This document shows positions 17,764-26,281 of a DNA stretch of 64,000 nt, piece after piece. Origin of the DNA: Streptomyces sp. NBC_01233. GTDB taxonomy: Bacteria; Actinomycetota; Actinomycetes; Streptomycetales; Streptomycetaceae. The number at the start of each line of letters is the position of its first letter. Positions within the stretch are counted from its first letter, which is position 1. The stretch spans positions 310,001 to 374,000 of the forward strand of contig NZ_CP108514.1 of assembly GCF_035989305.1 (NCBI RefSeq). Reading direction: 5' to 3'. A program made the translations under genes and the position numbers. The notes below the pieces were generated by a model. It was given only the letters and a program-made list of their open reading frames with translations, was not told where the DNA came from and ran no database searches.

Positions 17764-19935
17764 CTATCCCGCCGGGGACGCGGTGGGCGCGGGCTCCATG
17801 GCCGGGCCCACGTAGCGGATGCTGCCGCCCTCCACCTTGTGCAGGAAGTAGATGTTGCCCTTGACCTGACGGCGCTCGTCGAAGGCGAACTCCTTGGTCA
17901 GGCCGCGGAAGGTGCCCTGGGTGAGCGCGGTCAGCAGGTCGGCGCGGTTCGGGCGGCTGCCGCCCGCCGCGGCGGCGACGAGCCCATCGATGACCAGGCG
18001 GGTCGCGTCGAAGGCCTCCGCGGTCCAGATCGCGGGCGCCGACCGGTACGCCGCCTGGTGCGCGCGGGCCACCTCCGCGACCTCGGGGGCTTCGGGGCCG
18101 GTGTACGGCGTGCAGAACTGCCAGCCTTCGGCTGCCGGCCCTGCGGCCGCGAGGAACTCCGGGCCGGCGATGGTGTAGTCGGCGGCGCGGGGCCCCTTGA
18201 AGCCGGCGGCCGCCAGCAGTGCGGCCGCCTTGGCCCCACCGGCCGGGGTGCCCGTGTAGAAGAAGCCGTCGACGCCGTGGGCGAGCATGTCGGTGACCAC
18301 CGGGGCCAGGTCCTGGGTGCCGCGCGGGACGACGCGCACGTAGAAGGTGGCCTCGGGAGCGAAGGAGGCGATGGTGCGGCCCACCAGCAGGGCCGCCTGC
18401 CAGGTGTCCGTGTCGCCGTCGCGGTCGCTGAGGATGCCCATCTTCCGGACGCCCTGCTTTCCGGCCAGTTGAAGGTTGACCGCGGCGGCCTGGGCCGAGG
18501 AGATCGGGCAGCTCTGGAAGAAGCTGCGCCGGTCGGTGACGCTGAAGGTGGTCGCCAGGGCGGACACGGTCACCAGGGGTACGGAGCTCTCGCCGTAGAG
18601 TTCGAGGCACGGGATCACGGAGTCGTTGCCGGTGGGGCCGATCACCGCGAACAGGTCGCGGTTGGCGATGAGTCCGGTGGCGGCGGCCGCCGAGCGGTCG
18701 GCCCTTCCGGCGTCGTCGGCAGTGGCGACGGTGAGCGTGAACGGCTTGTCCTTGCGGGAGTTGAACGCGTCGACGGCCAGCCGCACTCCGCGTTCCTGGG
18801 CCTGTCCGGCGGCCTTCTGCGGGCCGGAGAGGTCGGCGTGCAGACCGATCACCCATGGCCGGGGGGCATCCGCGTCCGCGGTCCCGGGCTCGTCCCGCTC
18901 GCGCAGCGCCAGCCAGGCGGCCAGGCCGCCGCCGGCCGCGAGCACGGCGCCGCCGGAGGCGAGGGCGAGGAAACGCCTGCGGGAGGGTGCGGCCGTGCCG
19001 GGCGCGGGAGCGGCGTCCGGGTCGGCCACGGTCTCGTCGATGCCGGGCAGCGCGAGCAGCGCGGCGGCGCGCTCGGCGATGGTCGCGACGACCGGGTCGG
19101 GCAGCCAGTCGGTGCCCTCACCCGGGGTGTCCTCGGTCAGCCCCGCCTCCACCTCGTCCGCGGTGGGGCGGATGTCGGGGTGCTTGGCGACGCAGGTCCG
19201 CAGGAGCGCGGTGAGTTCGGGGTCGGCGAGGACCTCCGGGCCGAACTCGGGCTCGTCGTGGACGGTCCGGTAGAGCACCGCGTCCACGGTTCCGGTGCCG
19301 AAGGGCAGGCGGCCGGTGGCGGCGTAGGCGAGGAGGCAGCCGAGCGAGAAGACGTCGCCGGCCGGTTCGGCGGGGCGGCCCTCGGCCTGCTCGGGCGGGA
19401 GGAAGCCGGGAGTGCCGAGGACCGCGTCGGCGGAGGTCAGGGCGGTGTGCTCGCCGCCGCGCGCGATGCCGAAGTCGATGAGCCGGGGCCGGTCCATGCC
19501 GAGCAGTACGTTGCCGGGTTTGACGTCCCGGTGTACGAGGCCCTGTGCGTGCATCCCCCCGAGTGCCTTGGCCAAGGCCTTGCCGAGGATCCGTACGGCG
19601 CGCAGCGGGAGCGGGCCGTGGGCCGCGACGGCCTCGGCCAGGGAGGGGCCGGCGACGAAGGCGGTGGCCAGCCACGGTTCGGGCGCGTCCGGGTCGGCGC
19701 CGGTGATCCGGACGGCCCACGGGCTGTCGACCTCCGCGGCGATCTCGGCCTCGCGGCGGAAGCGGGCCCGGAAGTCCGCCTCGTCGGCGTACTCTGCGCG
19801 GATCACCTTGACCGCGGCGAGCGCCCCGTCGTCGGTGCGGCCGAGGTAGACCACGCCCATGCCGCCGGCGCCGAGCCGGCCGAGGAGGCGGTACCCGGCG
19901 ATCCGGGAGGGGTCCGAGGGATGGAGCCGCTCCAT
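17764..19935 (-). CDS. Ser/Thr protein kinase fused to an extracellular substrate-binding domain (first copy)
   Basis: 723 residues from ATG 19935, which shares one base with the stop (TGATG) of the lipoprotein gene. Kinase: GRLGAGGMGVVYLG, AVKVI, LVHRDVKPGNVLL, LIDFGIAR. Membrane segment after S318-RRRFLALASGGAVLAAGGG, which carries a twin-Arg RRxFL pattern like a Tat signal. Sensor part: GLHADLSGPQKAAGQAQERG, FAVIGPTGNDSVIPCLELYG, DGFFYTGTPAGGAKAAALLA and IWTAEAFDATRLVIDGL, a LivJ-type binding fold. It resembles the downstream gene along its whole length; the two arose by tandem duplication and divergence. The natural inference is control of the kinase by an extracellular small ligand. Confidence 0.92.
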   Translation of the reverse strand: MERLHPSDPSRIAGYRLLGRLGAGGMGVVYLGRTDDGALAAVKVIRAEYADEADFRARFRREAEIAAEVDSPWAVRITGADPDAPEPWLATAFVAGPSLAEAVAAHGPLPLRAVRILGKALAKALGGMHAQGLVHRDVKPGNVLLGMDRPRLIDFGIARGGEHTALTSADAVLGTPGFLPPEQAEGRPAEPAGDVFSLGCLLAYAATGRLPFGTGTVDAVLYRTVHDEPEFGPEVLADPELTALLRTCVAKHPDIRPTADEVEAGLTEDTPGEGTDWLPDPVVATIAERAAALLALPGIDETVADPDAAPAPGTAAPSRRRFLALASGGAVLAAGGGLAAWLALRERDEPGTADADAPRPWVIGLHADLSGPQKAAGQAQERGVRLAVDAFNSRKDKPFTLTVATADDAGRADRSAAAATGLIANRDLFAVIGPTGNDSVIPCLELYGESSVPLVTVSALATTFSVTDRRSFFQSCPISSAQAAAVNLQLAGKQGVRKMGILSDRDGDTDTWQAALLVGRTIASFAPEATFYVRVVPRGTQDLAPVVTDMLAHGVDGFFYTGTPAGGAKAAALLAAAGFKGPRAADYTIAGPEFLAAAGPAAEGWQFCTPYTGPEAPEVAEVARAHQAAYRSAPAIWTAEAFDATRLVIDGLVAAAAGGSRPNRADLLTALTQGTFRGLTKEFAFDERRQVKGNIYFLHKVEGGSIRYVGPAMEPAPTASPAG

Positions 19936-20819
19936 CAGCCCGCCGCCTTTCCGAGCTCCTGCTTGGCCTGAATCATCAGCCGGCTGGTGCCCTGGACGAC
20001 GAACGCGACCATGTCCTCGTCGGTGTAGCCCGCCGCGCTCTTGCCGGAGACGGCCACGGTGACCGGTCCGAACTGGGCCTGGTGCCATCGGTAGTGGTGG
20101 GGCCCGCCGTACTTCGTGCTGACGTACTCGCCGGACTCGCTGAAGGCGTCCTCGGTCCAGCCGTTCATCTGTTCACCGAGGTAGAGGGAGCCGCCCCACA
20201 GGTTCTTGAGCTCCTCCCCCTCCCGCAGCTTCTGGGCCGGGCAGCGCAGGACCTCTTCCATGGCGCGGGCGGTCTCCCAGCCGGATTCCTGGCGGTTGTG
20301 GTGGATGGTGACCGTGGCGTTGAGCTGCAGGCGGCCACGGCCGCCCTTGGCCGGAATCTGGAAGGAGCGGGTGCTCGTGGCGAGTACGTCGTCCGGCAGG
20401 CCCGCGGTCTGCCAGACGCAGTCCTCGTCGAGGACGGGCCAGCGGCCCGGATCGCTCTCGAACGGGGTGCTGCGCACGACTTCGGGGCCGAAGGCCGCCT
20501 CGGTGATGACGATCCGGCCGAGCAGGTCGCGGGCCTCGGCGACCGTCTTCGGCTGTTTCGACTCGTCCAGCGGAGGCACGAGGGGGAAGCCGGAACTGCT
20601 GGGCGAGGCGGCCGGCGTGCTCGCGCCGGAGCCGCCCGGAGCCGGGCCGCCCGGGGCGGGCGACGACGCGGCCGGGGTGCGGCTCGCCGCGTCACTCGTC
20701 GCCGCACCGCCCTTCGCCGTGCCGTCGGCCGTACACCCGACGAGTAGGAACAAGCCCGCTGCCGCGCACCCGTAGGCGTGCAGCGCAGAGCGCCGTCTGC
20801 GTGTCTCCGGTCCCCCCAC
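19935..20819 (-). CDS. Lipoprotein, first gene of the sensor-kinase operon
   Basis: 294 residues. The N-terminus has a basic region (ETRRRRSAL), a hydrophobic stretch and the lipobox LLVGC, followed by a Ser/Ala/Pro/Gly linker to about residue 75. The folded part (TVAEARDLLGRIVITEAAFG to the end) has two cysteines and ends SRLMIQAKQELGKAAG. I do not recognise a family. Overlap of its stop with the kinase start shows translational coupling, so it probably works with the two sensor kinases at the outer membrane face, for instance by presenting a ligand. That role is inference. Confidence 0.8.
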   Translation of the reverse strand: MGGPETRRRRSALHAYGCAAAGLFLLVGCTADGTAKGGAATSDAASRTPAASSPAPGGPAPGGSGASTPAASPSSSGFPLVPPLDESKQPKTVAEARDLLGRIVITEAAFGPEVVRSTPFESDPGRWPVLDEDCVWQTAGLPDDVLATSTRSFQIPAKGGRGRLQLNATVTIHHNRQESGWETARAMEEVLRCPAQKLREGEELKNLWGGSLYLGEQMNGWTEDAFSESGEYVSTKYGGPHHYRWHQAQFGPVTVAVSGKSAAGYTDEDMVAFVVQGTSRLMIQAKQELGKAAG

Positions 20820-20899
20820 GGCACGGATCGTACCCCGCTACAGCCGCGCGCAACTGAGCTATGGGAAAGCGGTGTTGGGGGGTGATCCGGGCAGCCGGC

Positions 20900-21307
20900 T
20901 CAGCGCCGCGTGCCGAGGGTCCACGCGGACTCGTGGCGGGTGAAGCCGATGTGCGGGTAGTAGCCGACCGCGGCCGGGGCGGAGAGCAGGACCACCTTCG
21001 CCTCGGGCGCCGCCTCCTGGGTGACGCGGATGAGGTCGCGGCCAACGCCCTTGCCCTGGTAGGCGACGTCGACGGCCAGGTCGCTGAGGTAGGTCGAGTA
21101 CGCGCCGTCGGTGATCGAGCGGGCGATGCCGATGAGGCTCCCGTCGTCGGCGCGGGCGAGGACGACGAGGTTGGCGCCGGCCAGCATCCGGGCGAACCGC
21201 ACCACATCGGCGACCGGACGACGCTCGGCGAGGGTGGAGGCTCGGTAGAGGCCGATGACCTCCTCGACGTCCAGGTCTGCACCGACGACACGTTCACAGG
21301 TCCACAT
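20900..21307 (-). CDS. GNAT family N-acetyltransferase
   Basis: 135 residues, near the minimum for the fold. Motif A is YLSDLAVDVAYQGKGVGRDLI (Q/RxxGxG/A acetyl-CoA loop), followed by VVLLSAPAAVGYYPHIGFTRH, typical of the GNAT C-terminal strand/helix pair. Its start lies 11 bases from a 16-bp inverted repeat shared with the divergent GH16-like gene, which may control one or both. Acceptor unknown. Confidence 0.88.
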   Translation of the reverse strand: MWTCERVVGADLDVEEVIGLYRASTLAERRPVADVVRFARMLAGANLVVLARADDGSLIGIARSITDGAYSTYLSDLAVDVAYQGKGVGRDLIRVTQEAAPEAKVVLLSAPAAVGYYPHIGFTRHESAWTLGTRR

Positions 21308-21317
21308 ACCGCCACAA

Positions 21318-21368
21318 CTCCCCGCATGTAATAGTCACTGGCCAGCATTGATTATTACATGCGGGGAG
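21318..21368. promoter_or_regulatory. Perfect 16-bp inverted repeat between divergent genes
   Basis: CTCCCCGCATGTAATA at 21318-21333 and its exact complement at 21353-21368, with a 19-base spacer. The inner TGTAATA/TATTACA part is AT-rich against the surrounding high-GC DNA. It lies just before the GNAT start and 85 bases before the GH16-like start. It could be an operator for a dimeric regulator, or a hairpin in a leader. Confidence 0.6.
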
Positions 21369-21452
21369 AGGTGCAACACAAACCGGTGGACCGGTATGTG
21401 GGGCGCGCGAGCTGGGCAGGATGAGGGAGCGTCCGTCAACGGAAGGAGCGCC

Positions 21453-22187
21453 GTGCTCACTCACGTTCTCGCTTGGCTCCGACGGCTCCCGGAACGATTC
21501 ACCGGCACCACGGCCCGTGGCACCGGCCCGGCGAGCGGCGGGGCCCCGCTCTTCACCGCGGATTTCGGGTCGGCCTCCCAGTGGGTCGCCGGCCGCTCCT
21601 GGGCCTATCCGCGCGGCGGCCCCACCAACCCCGGGGACAACAAGCTCGACCACCTGGTGGAGGACCCGTCCTACAGCCGCACCGGCACCTTCCGGGCCGT
21701 CCGCCGCCCGGACGGCAACTGGAACGCGGGCCTGCTGACCACCGAGGGCAGCGACGAGGGGTTCATGGTGCGGGCCGGGGACGTGCTGGAGTCCCGCGTG
21801 CGGCTGCCCGTCGAGGCCGGCGCCTGGCCGGCGATCTGGACCTGGCGGGACGGGGGCAACGAGGTCGACGCCTTCGAGTACCACCCGGACAACCCCGACC
21901 TGCTGGAGCTCTCCAACCACGTCAAGGGCGGCTCGCGCTACCACCGGGACCCCGCGGTCGGCCCCGGCGGCTGGGTGGACCTGAAGGTCGAGTTCGGGGC
22001 GCGCTCGGTCGTGTGGTGGGTCAACGGCACGCGGGTGTTCGCCGACCGGCGCGGAGTGGGGCGCAACTGGAGGGCGTACCTCATCGTCAACCTCTCCGTC
22101 TGCGCCGGGCGCTACCACCCGGCGCCCGACGCGGACGTGTCAGAGATGTCGTACGAGGTCGCGTACCTGCGCGTCCACCGGCCTTAG
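21453..22187 (+). CDS. GH16-like (concanavalin fold) protein without signal peptide
   Basis: 244 residues. GTG 21453 is preceded by GGAAGGA. The central NEVDAFEYHPDN carries ExDxxE, the catalytic motif of family 16 glycoside hydrolases (beta-glucanase, agarase, carrageenase clan). The flanks fit the jelly roll: AWPAIWTWRDGG before it, LLELSNHVKGG and GGWVDLKVEFGARSVVWWVNG after it, and AYLIVNLSV near the end. The first 25 residues (LTHVLAWLRRLPERFTG) are amphipathic and not a clear signal peptide, which is unusual for a polysaccharidase. It could be exported another way or act on an internal substrate. Its stop overlaps that of the RNase H gene. Confidence 0.75.
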   Translation: MLTHVLAWLRRLPERFTGTTARGTGPASGGAPLFTADFGSASQWVAGRSWAYPRGGPTNPGDNKLDHLVEDPSYSRTGTFRAVRRPDGNWNAGLLTTEGSDEGFMVRAGDVLESRVRLPVEAGAWPAIWTWRDGGNEVDAFEYHPDNPDLLELSNHVKGGSRYHRDPAVGPGGWVDLKVEFGARSVVWWVNGTRVFADRRGVGRNWRAYLIVNLSVCAGRYHPAPDADVSEMSYEVAYLRVHRP

Positions 22188-22888
22188 GAAGCGGGGGCGG
22201 ATGCGGAGGCGGCGCAGCTCTCGTGGCCCCAGCGGCTGCCGTTCTTGGCGATCGTGTCACCGACGGCGTAGGGCTTCCCGCAGGGGCAGCTGCCGGGGAA
22301 CTTCGCCTTGATGGCCCGGGGTGCGCGGCCCGGCGCGGCTCCTTCGGCCGTCCGCTTCCTCGCCGGGGCCGTCTTCTGACGCGCGGGCGCGGCCGGGGCC
22401 GGTACCGGCAGGTCCGGGTTTCCCAGCGCGGTGCCGGCGGCTTCCTGCGTCCGGGCCGCGTCGCTGGCGGCCTGGTCGGCGATCGCGTTCAGGAGGTCGC
22501 CGTCCTCGCGGTGCGCCGGGACGTAGACGAACGTCACGTCACGATCGGCCAGCAGCAGGTCGATCTGCTCGACGAGTCCGCGGTTGGCGACCGGCTGGCC
22601 GGAGGCGGTCTTCCACCCGTTGCGCTTCCAGCCGGGCAGCCACTGCGTCACCGCCTTCATCGCGTACTGGGAGTCCATCCGCACCTCGACGGACGTCCCG
22701 GGGGCGAGCGCCTCGAGCAGCCGCTGGAGGGCGGTCAGCTCGCCGATGTTGTTGGTGGCGCGGCCCAGCGGCCCGGCCTCCCAACGCTCGGGGCGTCCCT
22801 GGGAGTCGGCGATGACCCAGCCCCATCCGGCCGGCCCGGGATTACCTTTCGCCGCTCCGTCACAGGCGGCAATGATGCGATCAGACAT
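22184..22888 (-). CDS. rnhA: Ribonuclease HI with C-terminal cysteine/histidine tail
   Basis: 234 residues from ATG 22888 (SDRIIAACDG); ATG 22906 would add six residues. The RNase H fold occupies about 1-140 with the DEDD residues: D in ACDGAAKGNPGPAG, E in NNIGELTALQRLL, D in VRMDSQYAMKAV, D in AIADQAASDAA. It degrades RNA in RNA-DNA hybrids. After a basic Ala/Pro linker comes a tail with CPCGKPYAVGDTIAKNG and WGHESC, a possible Cys/His zinc site not present in E. coli RnhA. The remains of a histidine kinase gene end 7 bases upstream. Confidence 0.88.
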   Translation of the reverse strand: MSDRIIAACDGAAKGNPGPAGWGWVIADSQGRPERWEAGPLGRATNNIGELTALQRLLEALAPGTSVEVRMDSQYAMKAVTQWLPGWKRNGWKTASGQPVANRGLVEQIDLLLADRDVTFVYVPAHREDGDLLNAIADQAASDAARTQEAAGTALGNPDLPVPAPAAPARQKTAPARKRTAEGAAPGRAPRAIKAKFPGSCPCGKPYAVGDTIAKNGSRWGHESCAASASAPAS

Positions 22889-22895
22889 CCCCCGA

Positions 22896-23690
22896 TCATG
22901 CCTCATCCGCCGAGGTGGTGAGCGGTCGGCTCGGGAGCACGTCCCTGGCCGTCAGGCGGGAGCCCGAGGAGCAGAGCCGGTAGACGTCGGCCTGGTCCAG
23001 GAGGATGCCGTTCGAGCAGTAGTAGGCGCACACCGTGCCGGGGGGTGCGGGCAGCGCCTTCGCGGCGTCCGGTACGTCCCGGAACTCGCGGTCGGGAGGA
23101 GGCGCGCGCGCTCGGTCCGCTCCTGGCCGGGCCGGAGGGCCGCGAAGTCCGCGGGGCGCAGCACGAAGGCGGTCAGCCGGTGGGCCAGGTACGCGGCGGA
23201 GCCGAGGAGGAGCAGACCGAGTCCGGCCGGGGCCGCGACGGCAACGGCGAACCGGCGCCGGGTGCTGCGCCGGGCGGCGGCGAGGCGGCGCGCCGACTCC
23301 GAACCGGTACCGGTGTCGTCCAGGAGCCCTTCGGCGCTTCCCGGCCGCCGGGGCCCACCTGGTCCGGCAGGGTGGCGAGGACCACGCAGCCGCCCCGGCG
23401 GGGCGCGGCGTGCAGCGTTCCGCCGATCAGCCGGACCCGTTCGCTCAGGCCGGTCAGCCCGCGGTGGCCGCAGGCCCGCGCGCCGGCGGGGGGGCGGGTA
23501 CGGGGACGGGCGACGGGCCCGCCGGCGGAGCCGAGTTGGCCACCCGTACCTCGGTGCGGGCGCCCTGGTGGACGATGCGGATCCGGACCGCGGCGCCGGG
23601 GGCGTGACTGATGGCGTTGGTCGGCGACTCCTGCACCATGCGGTACGCCGTGCGGTCCACCAGGGGCGAGAGGGTCCCAGGCGGCCCCGG
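22896..23690 (-). pseudogene. Histidine kinase remnant with several frameshifts
   Basis: A NarL-type sensor kinase C-terminal part can be followed through three reading frames. VDRTAYRMVQESPTNAISHA (HATPase N-box) and RIRIVHQGARTEVRVAN come first. After a change in the G7 run near 23490 comes RGLTGLSERVRLIGGTLHA and VVLATLPDQ (G2/F region). A further change near 23350 gives a membrane stretch (RFAVAVAAPAGLGLLLLGSA). A last one near 23105 gives REFRDVPDAAKALPAPPG and YYCSNGILLDQADVYRLC, ending at 22896. The N-terminal sensor and dimerisation parts are missing. Multiple lesions plus truncation indicate a dead gene. Confidence 0.7.
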
Positions 23691-23852
23691 CCTCCCCCCT
23701 CCCGCCGGGGCCCCAGTCGAAGCGCGCCCCACTGCCGTGCTGCGCGAAGCGGTCGTCATGGGTGACGAGCCTTGCATTGCGTCGGGAGGCCGAGGCCGCA
23801 CCGGCAGGCTCACGGCCACCGGCTCAGGAGCCGGGCCCGGCGGCCGTGAAAG

Positions 23853-24713
23853 TACTCGCTGCTCGCGGGGCTGCTGCCGCCGGAGCAGCGGCTGGCCGCC
23901 AACGCGCTGGTGAGTTCCAGCACCTCGGCCTCGATCGTCATCGGTCCCGCGCTCGCCGGATTCCTGGCGGCGGCGATCAGCCCTGCCTGGCTCATCGGTC
24001 TGGACGCGTTGTCGTTCGCCGTGCTCGCCGCCCAGGTGAGCCGGGTGCGGGGCGCGTCCGGCGAGGCGGGGCAGGCCGGCGAGCAGGGGAGCGCGCCCGT
24101 CGACGCCGACCGGTCGGCCGCAGGGCTGCACTTGTTGCGCAAGCAGCCCGAACTCCTCGGTGTCCTCGCCCTGACCTGGTTCTTCAACTTCCTGTACGGA
24201 CCGGCGGAGGTCGCGCTGCCCCTGCACGTCACCGATGACCTGCACGCGGGGGCGGGTCTTCTCGGCCTGTACTGGGCGCTGTTCGGAGCGGGCGCCGTGC
24301 TGGGCGGGCTGGCGGCGGGCGCCCTGCGCAGGTTCCCGCTCTGGCCGGTCACCCTGACCATCGTCGCCGGCTGGGGGCTGACTCTGGTGCCCTTCGGCCT
24401 CGGCGCGCCCGCGGCCGTCACGCTCGCATGCTTCACGCTCGGCGGAGTGATCTACGGACCGTTCACGGCGCTGTCCTACACCCTGTTCCAGGACCGCACG
24501 CCGGCCGCATGGCTGACCACGGTCCTCGCGGCCCGCAGCGCCGCCCTCCTCACCGCCGGGCCGGTGGGCACCGCGCTCGGCGGGCCCCTCATCGCGCTCA
24601 TGGGGCCGCGTCGGGTGCTGGCGGCTTCGGGGGTCGCGACCGTCGTACTCGCCCTGCTCGGGGCCGTGATGCGGGTCCGGAGCAAGCAGCGGGCGGCGTC
24701 GCGGCTCGGGTGA
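23853..24713 (+). pseudogene. MFS transporter remnant lacking the N-terminal half
   Basis: About 287 residues covering the later membrane segments of a drug-efflux-type MFS protein. It starts abruptly at LLAGLLPPEQRLAANALVSS, a loop/segment that lies mid-protein in relatives, then IVIGPALAGFLAAAISPAWL and about seven further segments up to VVLALLGAVMRV. Upstream, 23762-23852 reads as low-complexity Ala/Pro sequence, with no first four segments. An internal GTG at 23910 could start a shortened protein, but half a transporter is unlikely to work. Confidence 0.7.
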
Positions 24714-24770
24714 GCCATGAGCCGTGAGCCGGCGCACCCGGGCCGACGCGTCAGGAGCCACAAGGACCCG

Positions 24771-25528
24771 TCAGCGCTCGTCACGTCCGGTCAGGGCTTG
24801 CTCGGCGGGGGTGACGGCGGCTCTGATCTCGTCGGCCAGGGTCCGGGCCGCGGTGTCCGCCGCGCCGGCCACCGGGCGGGTGCGGGTGAGGCAGAAGGCG
24901 AGGCCTCGGCCGCGGTCGGCGAAGGCGATGCTGCCGCCGCTGCCGTGGTGCCCGAAGGCCGTGCGTTCGCCGGCCATCGCGGGCAGGCCGAGGAAGTAGC
25001 CCAGCCCCTTGGCGTACCTGCCCAGGATCCAGCCGAAGGTCCAGCCGTGGTACCCGCTCGCGGTGCCCGGCTCCCACAGCGGTCCTGTGCCGCGACGATC
25101 GCGCACATGGTGTCCCAGTCGCACAGCTCCTCCGGGGTGATGGCGCAGGGGAGCTGCGGTACCCCGATGGAGTGCGTCAGGGCATGGCGTACGGTGGCCG
25201 GCTCCTTGCCGTGCGCCCCGAACTCGGGCCAGTAGTGGGCGATGGGAGTGTCTTACGCGATCAGCCCGCGCTCGGCGAGCACGTGCACCAGGGTCGCGGT
25301 GAAGCCCTTGCCGGTCGAGGAGCTGTGGATCAGCGTGCCGGATCCGAGCCGGCGGCCACCGGGCCGGTCGGCCCAGCCCGCGTGCGCGTCGACGACCGGC
25401 TCGCCGTCGAGGTAGGACGCCACTTGGAGGCCGCTCTCCCGACCGGACTCCACCAGCTCTTCGAGAATCCCGCCGACCCGCGCCTGAACGTCCGCGCCCA
25501 CCCTGCGATTCACCCGTGCATCATGCAC
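24771..25528 (-). pseudogene. Serine hydrolase (EstB/class C beta-lactamase type) remnant
   Basis: N-terminal part: VGGILEELVESGRESGLQVA and IHSSSTGKGFTATL with the SxxK Ser/Lys (STGK). The frame stops at a TAA (25253-25255) directly after RGLIA, where relatives have Tyr. It continues in the same frame DTPIAHYWPEFGAHGKEPAT and THSIGVPQLPCAITPEELCD, then shifts frame near 25080 to LWEPGTASGYHGWTFGWILG. After that about 150 residues expected in the family are missing, and it resumes at FGHHGSGGSIAFADRGRGLA. Nonsense codon, frameshift and internal deletion together make this a clear pseudogene. Confidence 0.82.
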
Positions 25529-25563
25529 CAGGGCCGTGCAGCGGTCGCCGCACGGCCCTGGTG
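25526..25563. terminator. Hairpin downstream of the cold-shock gene
   Basis: 14-bp perfect stem CACCAGGGCCGTGC with its complement around a 10-base partly paired loop. It lies about 80 bases past the cold-shock gene stop on the minus strand and overlaps the 5' end of the serine hydrolase remnant. Confidence 0.65.
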
Positions 25564-25644
25564 TCGCATGTCGGATGTTTCGGCACGTCAGTGATCACAT
25601 GGTGACGACGTCAGCGACGAAACGGTTCTCCGGCAGTCGTGGGA

Positions 25645-25848
25645 CTAGGCGGGGGTGATGTTCTCCGCCTGCGGGCCCTTCTGGCCCTGCGTGATGTCGA
25701 ACGTCACGGCCTGGCCCTCCTGGAGCTCGCGGTAGCCAGAGGCGTTGATCGCCGAGTAGTGGGCGAAGACGTCCGGGCCGCCACCGTCCTGGGCGATGAA
25801 GCCGAAGCCCTTCTCAGAGTTGAACCACTTCACAGTTCCCGTAGCCAT
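25645..25848 (-). CDS. Cold-shock protein, CspA family
   Basis: 67 residues, exactly the size of a single cold-shock OB-fold domain. RNP1 is KGFGFIAQ and RNP2 is DVFAHYSAI; the start is [17 protein letters not shown]. It binds single-stranded RNA/DNA as a chaperone. ATG 25848 is chosen because GGGAAGG lies 7-8 bases upstream; ATG 25854 would place the start almost on that site. The 288 bases upstream to the tRNA contain no gene and probably hold the promoter and the long leader common in csp genes. Confidence 0.96.
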   Translation of the reverse strand: MATGTVKWFNSEKGFGFIAQDGGGPDVFAHYSAINASGYRELQEGQAVTFDITQGQKGPQAENITPA

Positions 25849-26136
25849 GTTCATGCCTTCCCGTTGACGTACGTCTTCCACACGGCGTGGAAGACGGAGG
25901 TGATCGCCCTGGTCCTACGGCACAACACAGCAAAACTGCCCACACCGAAAGGCACGGGCAAGGCACTTGGAACCACGACAGCTACCCGTGAAGGTACACG
26001 CCTGCACGCACTGTCACCAGGGGGAATGATCTCGCCTTAACGGCGGGATCCCGCCGGTGCGCGGACCGTAAGGACCCGGCCGTCCCGAAATGTGGCGAGT
26101 GGGGCCCCGGGAATGCCGTAGGGTGAGGTCTACCGA

Positions 26137-26210
26137 CGCGGGGTGGAGCAGCTCGGTAGCTCGCTGGGCTCATAACCCAGAGGTCGCAGGTTCAAATCCT
26201 GTCCCCGCTA
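26137..26210 (+). tRNA. Initiator tRNA-Met (CAT)
   Basis: 74 bases forming a full cloverleaf. The acceptor stem CGCGGGG pairs with CCCCGC, with the first base unpaired (C1 opposite T72), an initiator feature. The anticodon arm is CTGGG-CTCATAA-CCCAG, with three consecutive G-C pairs next to the loop, the other initiator mark. The T arm contains GGTTCAAATCC. CCA is not encoded. Confidence 0.95.
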
Positions 26211-26215
26211 CTGCC

Positions 26216-26253
26216 CACAAGGGCCCGGATCCTCACGGATCCGGGCCCTTGTG
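26216..26253 (+). terminator. Terminator of the tRNA gene
   Basis: Perfect 17-bp stem CACAAGGGCCCGGATCC with its complement around loop TCAC, beginning 5 bases after the tRNA. Confidence 0.92.
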
Positions 26254-26281
26254 TCATTTCGGGCGGCGGACCGCTCCTCAG

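Noticed and set aside
22896..25528. Insertion sequence or prophage as the cause of gene decay
   Set aside because: No transposase, integrase or terminal inverted repeats could be found in or beside the decayed genes.
26137..26210. Elongator tRNA-Met or tRNA-Ile (CAT)
   Set aside because: The unpaired first base and the three G-C pairs in the anticodon stem are initiator marks.
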